A stretch of 36,338 nucleotides of DNA. Source: a virus. Each line of letters begins with the position of its first letter. The stretch's first letter is position 1. The translations under genes were made by a program, and so were the position numbers. Of the stretch, positions 20,374 through 28,379 are shown in pieces. Where the stretch lies: the IMG/VR virus record IMGVR_UViG_3300025087_002180, positions 1-36,338 of that record, one strand, 5' to 3'. A model generated the notes under the pieces. It was not told the origin of the DNA. It did no database searches and worked only from the letters and a program-made list of their open reading frames with translations.

Positions 20374-22365
20374 ATGGATAATAGATTTTCTGCCGAAACT
20401 GATGTCTTGCCTACTCTCGCCCCGCTCAATCTCAGTATTGACGATTCAAAACTTCTTACCTATCTAACCGAACTTGAAAAACAATCAAAGGCTCATTGGG
20501 ATTCCCCAGAAATTAATCTGAAGGAACGAAGAAAACAAAACATTAAATATCTTTTCGGAAAACAATTAATAGGCAAAGAGCTTAAAAAATATGAATCAGA
20601 GTTTTTAGATAATGTAATCTACGAATTTGAGAAGACCCTAAAAGCTCTAGCCGTATCAAAAATGCCAGATATGGTCGTCCAGCCAGGGGGCTTGGGAAAT
20701 GATGCACAGCGAAAGTTGACCGCAGAGCTTCTTACTAAGTGGTTTGAGAAATATATCGATTCTTCAGAGAATAAACAGGATTTGGGAATGATGTTTAAGC
20801 ATCTTCCTGCCTATTTTATAGCTGTCAGGAAATATCGATGGGATGCCTCTAGAAACAAGATGGGAGACATTGTAGAAGAAGTTATAAATCCAGACCATGT
20901 CCTAGTAGATCATACTGCCCTAACATCAAATCCTGATGAGATGCTCTATATTATTCATTATGTTGAAAAGACTGCTAAGGAATGGACTATGCTCTTTCCC
21001 AATAAGGAAAAAGAAATTAAGGAATATGTGGCCAAGAAACATCCTCCCCTTGAAAATACAGAAGATGTTTTGATGGCCCAAAAAGTTAAAGTAGCTGAAG
21101 TCTGGTTTGATTGGTTTGACAAAGCAGAAGACTTTGATGCTGAGAAGAATGCTAAGTTTAACTTTATGTCTGGTGTTGCTTGGAAGCTTTCCGATAAGGT
21201 CTTGCTTGGGAAAACCAAAAATCCTAATTGGGATTATGAAGGACACGATGTACCTACCATTGAAGGTCAGATAGTTTCCCCAGACGTAATGCAACAGATT
21301 ATATTAACGGGCCAAGAGCCACAAGGATTTGAGATAAAGAAAATTTTTAATAATTACTTCAAATATCCAAGAAAGCCTTTTATATTCATGACATTTGACC
21401 AGTTTTTAAGATCTGCTATAGATGAGACTTCTAGAATAGAGCAGGTAATACCTCTTCAAAAGTCTATGGACGAGGTGGAAAGACAAACAGACCATATGGT
21501 TAAAAATAATAAAGGGAAGCATATCTGGGGAAGCGATTCGGGTGTAACTAAAAAGGATCTCAAAAATATGGATATGAATAACCCTGATGTTGATGCGGTA
21601 GTAAAAGGAGATCCATCAAAAGTCCATTCTTTTATACAGCCTGTCATGCCCCCTGGCGAAATGTTTATTCATATTAGGGAACGAAGAGAGCGAATGTTTG
21701 CCAAAGTAGGAGCACATGGAGCAACGAGAGGAGAGATAACTACACAGGTAGCTACTACTAATCAGATTTCAAGAGAAGCGGATTACGCCACAAATGACGA
21801 TTTGGTAAATGACACTATTCTTCATGTATCAACGGAGTCTGTTAGAGCCAGACTTCACATAATGAAGCTTAGATATACCGAGGATCATTTTAAACAGATA
21901 GCGGGAATAGAGGAGGGGAAGTACCTCTCGCTTCGTCTCACAAACGACTCTATAGATGATGGCATGGAGGTTATAGTTAAAGCCTCGACAACGGATAAGC
22001 TGAGAGCCGAGAGGAATGCAACAAATATGGCACAGCTTAAGCTGATAGACCCCTTCTATTATTATAAAGATCTAAATATTCCCGATCCGCAGGGACGGGC
22101 AGAGGCTCTATTCCTATTTAATTCAAGTCCTGAGCTTTGGTATAAAAAGGTAGTATTAGGTCAGGATATAAAACAACTGGCAGATCAAGTGACTAGGCTA
22201 AACGAATCTACTGCTCCGCCGCCAGTTACACCTCCTGCTGAGGGGGAGGCTGCGCCTACCACACCGTCTCCTGTGGATACAACAAATATAGCAACGGAGC
22301 CTCAAGGCAGTCCGAACGTCTTACAAAGAGCTATGACAAGTATTAAGAGAGTTATAGGTAGGTGA
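20374..22365 (+). CDS. portal protein
   Basis: A 663-residue protein in the portal position. Segments typical of P22-like or podovirus portals are visible: SKAHWDSPEINLKERRKQNI near the N-terminus, KTLKALAVSKMPDMVVQPGG, a central VEEVINPDHVLVD and VKVAEVWFDW, the helix PLQKSMDEVERQTDHMV, and the later PPGEMFIHIRERRERMFAKV. The C-terminal 60 residues are Pro/Thr-rich (PPPVTPPAEGEAAPTTPSPV), likely flexible. It would form the dodecameric DNA channel at one capsid vertex and dock terminase. The next small gene begins five bases downstream. Confidence 0.85.
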   Translation: MDNRFSAETDVLPTLAPLNLSIDDSKLLTYLTELEKQSKAHWDSPEINLKERRKQNIKYLFGKQLIGKELKKYESEFLDNVIYEFEKTLKALAVSKMPDMVVQPGGLGNDAQRKLTAELLTKWFEKYIDSSENKQDLGMMFKHLPAYFIAVRKYRWDASRNKMGDIVEEVINPDHVLVDHTALTSNPDEMLYIIHYVEKTAKEWTMLFPNKEKEIKEYVAKKHPPLENTEDVLMAQKVKVAEVWFDWFDKAEDFDAEKNAKFNFMSGVAWKLSDKVLLGKTKNPNWDYEGHDVPTIEGQIVSPDVMQQIILTGQEPQGFEIKKIFNNYFKYPRKPFIFMTFDQFLRSAIDETSRIEQVIPLQKSMDEVERQTDHMVKNNKGKHIWGSDSGVTKKDLKNMDMNNPDVDAVVKGDPSKVHSFIQPVMPPGEMFIHIRERRERMFAKVGAHGATRGEITTQVATTNQISREADYATNDDLVNDTILHVSTESVRARLHIMKLRYTEDHFKQIAGIEEGKYLSLRLTNDSIDDGMEVIVKASTTDKLRAERNATNMAQLKLIDPFYYYKDLNIPDPQGRAEALFLFNSSPELWYKKVVLGQDIKQLADQVTRLNESTAPPPVTPPAEGEAAPTTPSPVDTTNIATEPQGSPNVLQRAMTSIKRVIGR

Positions 22366-22370
22366 TCCAT

Positions 22371-22478
22371 ATGAAAGGTAAAATGAAAAGTAAGAAGATG
22401 TCTAAAATGGAAATGGCAAAAAAGGCAATGATGATGTCAGAAAAGGAAATGGAGAAACATAAAAAGGAGATGATGTAA
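22371..22478 (+). CDS. 35-residue Lys/Met-rich peptide
   Basis: ATG at 22371 behind AGGTGAT, a strong ribosome site; the stop overlaps the next start (TAATG). The peptide is almost entirely Lys, Met, Ser and Glu (MKGKMKSKKMSKMEMAKKAM and on), one strongly basic helix. Function unknown; it may be a nucleic-acid or scaffold-binding peptide. The ribosome site and overlap support it. Confidence 0.55.
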   Translation: MKGKMKSKKMSKMEMAKKAMMMSEKEMEKHKKEMM

Positions 22479-22630
22479 TGTTTGTTTCTAAAGCTCAAAG
22501 AGGATATATGTACGTTCACCATCCAAAGATAGCTAAGGAATTTGAAAGCAAGACCCCCAAAGGGAAAAAACTCCCTAAACACGTAAATAAAACTGAAATG
22601 GCACAACACGCTTTGAAAAATATGGTGTAA
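22478..22630 (+). CDS. 50-residue conserved-type phage miniprotein (SKAQRGYM)
   Basis: Begins MFVSKAQRGYMYVHHPKIAK and contains TPKGKKLPKHV. The pattern F.S.AQR.YM...HP.IA..W...TPKGKKLPE.V is a short family I have seen in many phages, often near head genes, with no known function. Its overlap with the preceding gene and the promoter that follows make it the last gene of the portal cluster. Confidence 0.65.
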   Translation: MFVSKAQRGYMYVHHPKIAKEFESKTPKGKKLPKHVNKTEMAQHALKNMV

Positions 22631-22641
22631 TGTGCTATACT
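22613..22641 (+). promoter_or_regulatory. sigma70-type promoter of the scaffold gene
   Basis: TTGAAA at 22613-22618, 17-base spacer, TATACT at 22636-22641 with an upstream TGC. Confidence 0.75.
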
Positions 22642-22649
22642 AATTAAGT

Positions 22650-22661
22650 AAGGAATTTACC
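22650..22661 (+). promoter_or_regulatory. AAGGAATTTACC leader/RBS motif before the scaffold gene
   Basis: AAGGAATTTACC directly before the ATG at 22662; identical to the motifs at 13865 and 28937. Confidence 0.65.
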
Positions 22662-23396
22662 ATGCCTGAAGATCCAAATAATCCCACACCAACACCACCT
22701 ACTCCACCTGCAGAGCCAACGCCTCCAAGTGCTCCTACTCCTCCACCTACTGAAACTCCACCCACACCCCCTCCAGCACCAAGCGTAGATAAAGAATCAC
22801 TTTCTAAAGAAATATCGGACTCCGTTTCGGAAACAGTATCTAAAAGTCTGCTTGAAAAGATAGGAGGGGCATTAGGTCTTACCCAGAAAGAGAAAGAGGG
22901 ACTTCCAACGGATAAAGAAGAGCTGGCAAATTTTGTCAGAGAGCAGGGAAGAAAAGGAGCTGAGGAAGTTTTAACAGAAAGAGAAAAACAGGAACAGAAA
23001 GAATCGGAGCAAAGAGAGCAGCAATTAACAGAAGGTGCTAATAGGTTTCAGACGCTTTGGCAACGACAATATAATGAATTGTCAGAAGCGGGTAAAGTTC
23101 CCAAGATAGAAAAGGCAGACGATCTTAATGATCCAGGCAATCAGGCAAAAACTAAGATTCTACTTAAACTAAAACAAATATTAGATGAAAATGAGAAAAA
23201 CGGAGTAGATTATGTCCCGACTGTTAAAGAAATCTTTTATGAGTTCCCAGAAGTTTTGCAAACAAATACAACGGATGGTGCCAATACCCCGATATCTGGA
23301 GGGGGAAGATCAACTACACCTAATAAGGGACTTAGTTATGAACAATTACATAAAACACCTATAGAAGAGATGGTACGCGAAAAAGAAACCTCTTGA
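22662..23396 (+). CDS. putative capsid scaffold protein
   Basis: A 244-residue protein between portal and major capsid genes, the usual place of the scaffold. Residues 1-40 are Pro/Thr-rich; 44-130 are helical and charged (DKESLSKEISDSVSETVSKS, then a Lys/Glu/Gln coiled coil rich in REKQEQKESEQREQ); the C-terminus is polar. Composition and position fit a scaffolding protein that shapes the procapsid and is lost or cut on maturation. No protease gene is recognised next to it. Confidence 0.7.
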   Translation: MPEDPNNPTPTPPTPPAEPTPPSAPTPPPTETPPTPPPAPSVDKESLSKEISDSVSETVSKSLLEKIGGALGLTQKEKEGLPTDKEELANFVREQGRKGAEEVLTEREKQEQKESEQREQQLTEGANRFQTLWQRQYNELSEAGKVPKIEKADDLNDPGNQAKTKILLKLKQILDENEKNGVDYVPTVKEIFYEFPEVLQTNTTDGANTPISGGGRSTTPNKGLSYEQLHKTPIEEMVREKETS

Positions 23397-23405
23397 CACC
23401 TCTAA

Positions 23406-23434
23406 TTGATTCTATGGTTCTCTGATGGTATACT
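23406..23434 (+). promoter_or_regulatory. promoter of the AP2-HNH gene
   Basis: TTGATT at 23406-23411, 17-base spacer, TATACT at 23429-23434, then six bases to the ATG at 23441 (leaderless-type). Confidence 0.6.
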
Positions 23435-23440
23435 ATTTCT

Positions 23441-23890
23441 ATGAAACCTATTCCCTTAACTCAGGGTAAATTTGCTCTAGTAGATGATGAAGATTACCCC
23501 AATCTTATAAAGTATAAATGGCAATATAATAATGGTTATGCAAAACGAGGCGTAAATACAATTAGAATGTCCAGATATATTTTAGGAGTATCTCTTTTTC
23601 AAGAAGTTGACCATATCAATAGAGATAAACTCGATAATAGAAGGAAAAATTTGAGGATTGCAACAAGGGCAGAAAATGTAAGAAATGTATCTAAACGTAA
23701 AGATACAAATAATCAATATAAAGGTGTACATTTTTTGAAAAATAGGAATAAATGGATAGCTCGTATACAAATAAATAAAAAAAGAATACATAGTGGTTAT
23801 TTTGATTTTGAAATAGAAGCTGCTAAAGAATATGATAAATTAGCAAAAATTCATCATAAGGACTTTGCTAGATTAAATTTTCCTAGTTGA
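23441..23890 (+). CDS. AP2-HNH homing endonuclease
   Basis: A 149-residue protein of the HNH_3/AP2 group. The N-part MKPIPLTQGKFALVDDEDYP and YKWQYNNGYAKR is the usual beta start; FQEVDHINRDKLDNRRKNLR is the HNH core; the C-part YKGVHFLKNRNKWIARIQIN and SGYFDFEIEAAKEYDKLA is an AP2 DNA-binding domain. These enzymes are mobile and insert next to genes they target. It separates the scaffold from the major capsid gene and has its own leaderless promoter, consistent with a recent insertion. Confidence 0.9.
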   Translation: MKPIPLTQGKFALVDDEDYPNLIKYKWQYNNGYAKRGVNTIRMSRYILGVSLFQEVDHINRDKLDNRRKNLRIATRAENVRNVSKRKDTNNQYKGVHFLKNRNKWIARIQINKKRIHSGYFDFEIEAAKEYDKLAKIHHKDFARLNFPS

Positions 23891-23915
23891 CAAGGAATAT
23901 TATTTATTCTACAAT
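23887..23915 (+). promoter_or_regulatory. strong promoter of the major capsid gene
   Basis: TTGACA at 23887-23892, 17-base spacer, TACAAT at 23910-23915: a near-consensus sigma70 promoter, the best in the window. Confidence 0.8.
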
Positions 23916-23921
23916 ATCATT

Positions 23922-23956
23922 AAGGTAATTTAACCAGCCAAAAGGGCTGGTTTTTT
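23922..23956 (+). promoter_or_regulatory. capsid leader: AAGGTAATTTAACC and hairpin-T6
   Basis: AAGGTAATTTAACC at 23922-23935, then hairpin CCAGCC-AAAAG-GGCTGG (23934-23950) and six T (23951-23956). It lies about 20 bases after the -10 box and before the capsid start, so it resembles an intrinsic terminator or attenuator within the capsid leader. Confidence 0.6.
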
Positions 23957-23983
23957 ATTAACTAGAAAGAGTAGGATAATAAA

Positions 23984-25090
23984 ATAGCTTACGACGGAAT
24001 AACAAACAGCAATAGAGTCGAAAACTTCTCAGATAGAGATCTATACCGAAAGGTTGTAGATAATGTTCTATCTGCTACCACATTTGCATCAAGACTTCTA
24101 GGAATGGGTAAGTCCTTCTCTGGTAAAACAAAAGACTTCACAGTAACACACTCAAGAGACAATCAATTTCGATGGCTCGGCGGTGGTGGAGAAGAGCTTT
24201 CCGCATCAGCAGTTGACAATACTATTGTCCTTTCCTATGCAAGGACAATGGGTGTCCAGCCAAAAGCGATGATTGACTATGAAGACTTTGCTAATGATGG
24301 TGATAGAAACGTAATCGACCTTGAGGCTTTCAAATACAAGGAGGCAGCAGCAGTAGTTACCCAAGAGTTGGGAGATGCAGTATTTGGAGCAGGAACAGGC
24401 GATCAGCCAGAAGGTCTTGACTCTTTCGCAGATAACGGAACACTTAAATCTACAATTGGCGGACAATCAAAAACAACATATACTGTACTTAAAGGAACAT
24501 ACACAGACGCTTCCTCGGTTGTAACAGCAGCTAAGATCTCTGCGCTCCACGATGCGGTCTCTGCATCAGGATCAGCAGAAGGATCTCCGACAATCGACGT
24601 AACTACAAAAACAGTATGGAGCTATATTGAAGAGCTCTTAACGCCATTCCTTCAAAATCAATTCTCTGCAAACCAAATGCCAAAGCTTCCTTTAAGAGGT
24701 CTCGAAGTATTGGCCCCAGGCGAATTTGGAGCAAAAGCAGGATTTACAACAATGTTCTATCGAAACGTACCTATTATAAAGGACGACTCAGCAAAAGCAG
24801 AATCGCTTTACTCTCTTAACGAAAGAACATTCGGTTGGTACGGAAACGATAGAGTTCCGCCAAGACTTAGAGAGAGATATGAGAAAGTTGATCTCTCACA
24901 AGGAGAAGGATATCAATCGACAGCAGCATTAGTAGATATGCCCCCATCCCCAGTGGGCTGGTTCTATCGAAAAGACGAGAGCTTAGTAACACAGCTTGGA
25001 ACAGTAGCATACTTTGCCCTAGTAGGTAACGTATGTGTCTGGGAGCTACGAAGAAACGGACAGTTATATAATATAGACGGAATCGAATAA
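23984..25090 (+). CDS. major capsid protein, apparent AUA start
   Basis: The main virion protein, 368 residues if started at ATA 23984. The frame is open from there and codes for (M)AYDGITNSNRVENFSDRD and onwards, a natural capsid N-terminus; AGGA lies seven bases upstream. The first ATG in frame is at 24104, 40 codons later, and would cut off this helical N-arm. The body is rich in Ala/Thr/Gly with GKTKDFTVTH, FKYKEAAAVVTQELGDAVFG and NQMPKLPLRGLEVLAPGEFG as in phage coat proteins. Codon use is biased to A-ending codons, with many ACA. It follows the strongest promoter and a hairpin leader, consistent with high expression. Confidence 0.8.
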   Translation: MAYDGITNSNRVENFSDRDLYRKVVDNVLSATTFASRLLGMGKSFSGKTKDFTVTHSRDNQFRWLGGGGEELSASAVDNTIVLSYARTMGVQPKAMIDYEDFANDGDRNVIDLEAFKYKEAAAVVTQELGDAVFGAGTGDQPEGLDSFADNGTLKSTIGGQSKTTYTVLKGTYTDASSVVTAAKISALHDAVSASGSAEGSPTIDVTTKTVWSYIEELLTPFLQNQFSANQMPKLPLRGLEVLAPGEFGAKAGFTTMFYRNVPIIKDDSAKAESLYSLNERTFGWYGNDRVPPRLRERYEKVDLSQGEGYQSTAALVDMPPSPVGWFYRKDESLVTQLGTVAYFALVGNVCVWELRRNGQLYNIDGIE

Positions 25091-25091
25091 T

Positions 25092-25808
25092 ATGAATACA
25101 CTATCACCATCATTATTTACACAAACAAGCGCGTCAAGATTAGTTGAAGTAGGTCATAGAATGACAGAGGACTCTACGGGAAGAGCCTGGAGATTTACTC
25201 TAGCGGGAGCATCTAATTTAGCAAGAGGAAAATTGACAGTTGCGGCTACAGTTGATGCACAAAGGATAAACCTTTCCTTCGCAACAGCACCAGCAGCAAA
25301 TGCTAAAAAAGTATCTGTAACAATCGGAACAGGAAATGCAGCAGCTAATGATTATCAGGATGGCTGGCTAGTAGTTCAGGATGGCACAGGAGAGGGTCGA
25401 GCATACCCAATTGAGGGACACGATGCAATAACAGCCTCCACAGCGGGAACGTTTCTTCTAAAAGAAGCTATAGATACAGCAGGAGCAACAGCAGAGGTAA
25501 ATGTTGATCTTATCAAAAACTTCTATGCAGGAGCAGTAATCTCAGTATTAGATCAAGCAGATCTAGTTTTGGGAGTACCAAACGTAGCTATAACAGCAGC
25601 AGAATACGGCTGGATTCAAACATACGGCCCTTGCGCAGTCTTAATGGATGAGGCTATAACAAACGGACTAGCTTTAACTATCGGTACAGGCGTATCAGGA
25701 GCAGTTGAGGCAAACGATGCGGCAGGAGAAGCATTTCTAGGACATGTAGCAGGAACAGCAGGAGTAGATACTGAATATCAGCTAGTAGACTTAGCAATAA
25801 GAGCATAA
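25092..25808 (+). CDS. putative head decoration/structural protein
   Basis: A 238-residue Ala/Gly/Thr-rich beta protein directly after the capsid gene. It has no Cys motif of note and shows the alternating small-residue strands of head decoration proteins (INLSFATAPAANAKKVSVTI). Capsid-adjacent position, size and capsid-like codon use suggest a virion-surface protein. No specific family is recognised. Confidence 0.6.
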   Translation: MNTLSPSLFTQTSASRLVEVGHRMTEDSTGRAWRFTLAGASNLARGKLTVAATVDAQRINLSFATAPAANAKKVSVTIGTGNAAANDYQDGWLVVQDGTGEGRAYPIEGHDAITASTAGTFLLKEAIDTAGATAEVNVDLIKNFYAGAVISVLDQADLVLGVPNVAITAAEYGWIQTYGPCAVLMDEAITNGLALTIGTGVSGAVEANDAAGEAFLGHVAGTAGVDTEYQLVDLAIRA

Positions 25809-25841
25809 GGTTGACTCTCTTAAAAAGATAGACCTAAAATT

Positions 25842-26843
25842 ATGAACGCAGCAAATTATACACCAGCATTCGGATTTGGAGCAAAGGTTTTTCCACAAAA
25901 TCTCGCATTTTCTAATGGAATTCCCCTTATAAATAGAGTTCATTATGTAGATGGAGTCAATGGTGTTGATTCAGGCAGATCAGGGAAAGCCTTTAAAAGT
26001 GCTTTTGCTTCATTATATAAGGCACATGATAATGCCACAACGGATAATTACGACATGATTATCGTGGCACCAGCGGGAACGGGATCGGGGTCGGGAACAA
26101 ATGAATCAGCAGCGGTTTCAGGAGGATTAGTAACATTTTCAAAAAGTCTAGTATCGGTAGTCGGAGCACCAGCACCTTCTAGGGTTTCACCTAGGGCAAG
26201 GATTCTCTGGGATACAGCAGGACAATCGACAACTACAACCTCGTTATTCACTCTCTCGGGTTCTGGAAATAGATTTATTAATCTTCAATTTGGAACATTT
26301 GTAGATAATAATGTCTTATTCAAGGTAACGGGGGATAGAAATTATTTCGGTGCAGTCCACTTTGCAGGCATAGGAGACACTACAGCAGGGGATGACACGG
26401 ATGCTAAGAGTCTTTGGCTATCGGATGCAGACGAAAATATGTTTGATGGCTGCTATATTGGATTAGATACTGTTGAGAGATCGGATGCAAACGTAGAAAT
26501 AGAAATTGATGGGCCAGCACAAAGAAATACTTTTAAAGACTGCATTATAACGGGTTATGCTGATAATGCTGGGCATCTATTCGTTAGAGCAGACACAGCT
26601 CAGGATATGGATAGACATCTTATTTTCGATCATTGTTTCTTCATTAATCCAATAAGATCGGCAGCTACCACAATGACCGTAGCTATGGCATTAACAGCAT
26701 CGCTAGGTGGAGTTATAATTTTATCCGACTCATGGCTTATAGGAGCAACGGATTGGGCCGATAACTTTGCAAACGTTTATACTGCAGGCAATATGCTTGT
26801 AGCAACTGCAGCAACAGCAGGACTCATGGCAGTAGCAAGCTAA
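25842..26843 (+). CDS. right-handed beta-helix virion protein
   Basis: A 333-residue protein. VHYVDGVNGVDSGRSGKAFK at about 33-52 is the common start of pectate-lyase-like beta-helix domains (xYVDxxNGxDxxxGxxxx PFxTLxxAxxxA), and NRFINLQFG, NYFGAVHFAG, NMFDGCYIG, NTFKDCIITGYA and FDHCFF are helix rungs spaced about 22-50 residues apart. Such folds serve as receptor-binding or sugar-degrading parts of phage particles. Its place within head genes and the lack of a signal peptide support a virion component. No catalytic residues are assigned. Confidence 0.7.
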   Translation: MNAANYTPAFGFGAKVFPQNLAFSNGIPLINRVHYVDGVNGVDSGRSGKAFKSAFASLYKAHDNATTDNYDMIIVAPAGTGSGSGTNESAAVSGGLVTFSKSLVSVVGAPAPSRVSPRARILWDTAGQSTTTTSLFTLSGSGNRFINLQFGTFVDNNVLFKVTGDRNYFGAVHFAGIGDTTAGDDTDAKSLWLSDADENMFDGCYIGLDTVERSDANVEIEIDGPAQRNTFKDCIITGYADNAGHLFVRADTAQDMDRHLIFDHCFFINPIRSAATTMTVAMALTASLGGVIILSDSWLIGATDWADNFANVYTAGNMLVATAATAGLMAVAS

Positions 26844-26844
26844 C

Positions 26845-26988
26845 ATGAAAAATCCATTCAAACAAGACGAAGAATTATTGGAAGATGAATCCTTAGAAGA
26901 AGAACCAAAAGCTTCTAAGAAAAGAGGCGATTCTCGGTCTAATCCCGATAAAACGTTTAAGTCTCACTCCGATTACGATCCTGCCTAA
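26845..26988 (+). CDS. 47-residue charged peptide
   Basis: ATG at 26845, two bases after the previous stop region, TAA one base before the next ATG. Highly acidic first half (QDEELLEDESLEEEPKAS) and a basic, Ser-rich second half; likely disordered. Unknown function; the tight fit between two genes supports it. Confidence 0.5.
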   Translation: MKNPFKQDEELLEDESLEEEPKASKKRGDSRSNPDKTFKSHSDYDPA

Positions 26989-26989
26989 A

Positions 26990-27220
26990 ATGGCATATAC
27001 ACACGATTTTATCCTCAAGTTTGATAATGACCATGAATATTCTGGCGAGATAGAACTTTCTCCCTCAGGAGTTCTTTCTTATAAGTCAGAAAGTGATTTA
27101 GAATTGATGGCAGGACAATTAGAAGACGAGTTAAAATCTATTTTTGAAAAGATAGGCAATCTATACTCGGCATACGGAGGATTAATTAAGTTCAAGATCA
27201 CTAAAAAGGGCGAACAATGA
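26990..27220 (+). CDS. small unknown protein
   Basis: A 76-residue protein, beta-rich at the N-terminus (THDFILKFDNDHEYSGEIEL) and helical after residue 35. It starts one base after the charged peptide. No family recognised; possibly a minor head protein by position. Confidence 0.5.
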   Translation: MAYTHDFILKFDNDHEYSGEIELSPSGVLSYKSESDLELMAGQLEDELKSIFEKIGNLYSAYGGLIKFKITKKGEQ

Positions 27221-27226
27221 TATAAT
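27221..27226 (+). promoter_or_regulatory. extended -10 promoter of the glycosyltransferase
   Basis: TGA-TATAAT, then six bases and the GTG start at 27233; the TGA of the extended -10 is also the stop of the previous gene. Confidence 0.6.
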
Positions 27227-27232
27227 AAGTAT

Positions 27233-28372
27233 GTGCAAAACAGAGATAAAAAGCACTTTCGCTTTCACCTACTTGCCCTCCCCTTTCTCCCTATAACAAA
27301 AAAATACTCCGTTGACGCTTTCCAATCCAAGGTTCATAAGCTAGCGCGAATGCTCCTATCTAAAGGCCATACGGTCTTTTTATACGGAACGGGTTATACA
27401 GATTTCTCTAGCCAGCGTTTAATATTCGAAAAATGTGCGGAGATGGACGAAATCGTTGCGGAATATGGAGAGGGCTTTGACTCAGAGTTAGGCTATGATA
27501 TTCAGAAAGGTACAAAACATGATCTTAAAACTCTTCCTACGGAGATGACAAAAGCATTTCATGCACGAGTAATACAAAGGATAAGATCCTACCAACAGGA
27601 CGACGATTTTCTTCTTTTGTCGCAAGGTGTTTATCAAAGAGATGTAGCGACAGCAATTAATCTAAAGTTAACTGTCGAGCCAGGCATAGGCTATCTTGGC
27701 TCTTTTGCTCCCTATAGAGCTTTTGAGTCATCCTTTTTACAAGCATTTACCTATGGAAAGGAACATCCCACGTCAGATCTCCATAGAAGCCCAGATGACA
27801 GAGTTATCCCCAATTATTTTGATCCAGAAGATTTTGAGTTTAATGATAAACCAAAAGACTACCTTTTATTTATGGGGCGTTTAAATCCACAAAAGGGCAC
27901 TTTGATTGCCTTGAGGATAGCTATAGAGCTAAATATGCCTATTAAAATAGCAGGACAGGGTGATATTTCTTTTATGAAAAATTATCCTAAAGCTGAATAT
28001 TTAGGCGTGCTAGACTCTAAACAGCGAAAAGATGTAATGAAAAACGCCCTAGTCACACTAGTTCCCTCTCAGTATCTAGAGCCTTTCGCTGGCGTACAGG
28101 TAGAGTCAATGCTTTCAGGAACGCCTGTAGTCACATCGGATCACGCTTGTTTCCCCGAAATAAATGAAAATGGCATATCAGGATATAGGGCAAATACTAT
28201 AGGAGAGTTTATTGAGGCAACCCAAAAAGCTATGGGCTTAGATAGAAAAGGGGTTAGAGAATATGGTGAGCAATTCCTAATGGATAACGTAAATGAGAAA
28301 TTTCAGAAATGGTGGGAACATTTATACAAAATGAACTTTAAGACACAAAAGAAGCTTTGGAATGTGCTATAA
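27233..28372 (+). CDS. GT-B fold glycosyltransferase, GT4-like
   Basis: A 379-residue enzyme starting at GTG six bases after a -10 box. The N-domain has a Rossmann start with KLARMLLSKGHTVFLYGTG; the C-domain has YLLFMGRLNPQKG (about 210-222), the usual entry into the nucleotide-sugar site, and the GT4 E-x7-E motif E283-PFAGVQV-E291 followed by SGTPVVTSDHACFPEI. It would transfer a sugar from a nucleotide-activated donor. It lies inside the virion gene block, so a virion protein or a host surface structure is the likely acceptor; DNA modification is less likely but possible. No membrane segment. Confidence 0.85.
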   Translation: MQNRDKKHFRFHLLALPFLPITKKYSVDAFQSKVHKLARMLLSKGHTVFLYGTGYTDFSSQRLIFEKCAEMDEIVAEYGEGFDSELGYDIQKGTKHDLKTLPTEMTKAFHARVIQRIRSYQQDDDFLLLSQGVYQRDVATAINLKLTVEPGIGYLGSFAPYRAFESSFLQAFTYGKEHPTSDLHRSPDDRVIPNYFDPEDFEFNDKPKDYLLFMGRLNPQKGTLIALRIAIELNMPIKIAGQGDISFMKNYPKAEYLGVLDSKQRKDVMKNALVTLVPSQYLEPFAGVQVESMLSGTPVVTSDHACFPEINENGISGYRANTIGEFIEATQKAMGLDRKGVREYGEQFLMDNVNEKFQKWWEHLYKMNFKTQKKLWNVL

Positions 28373-28373
28373 T
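28368..28373 (+). promoter_or_regulatory. extended -10 promoter, leaderless-type
   Basis: TGC-TATAAT followed by six bases and the ATG at 28380; it covers the end of the glycosyltransferase gene. Confidence 0.6.
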
Positions 28374-28379
28374 TAAAAT

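Noticed and set aside
23393-23398. TTGACA as the -35 of the AP2-HNH promoter
   Set aside because: It is 30 bases from TATACT; TTGATT at 23406 has the correct 17-base spacing.
23934-23956. Hairpin-T6 simply as terminator of the AP2-HNH gene
   Set aside because: Possible, but the strongest promoter lies between that gene's stop and the hairpin, and the same promoter-hairpin order recurs twice, so a leader role is preferred; not fully excluded.
24104-24106. ATG as the capsid start
   Set aside because: No ribosome site, and the upstream 40 codons in frame code for a plausible capsid N-terminus after a well-placed AGGA.
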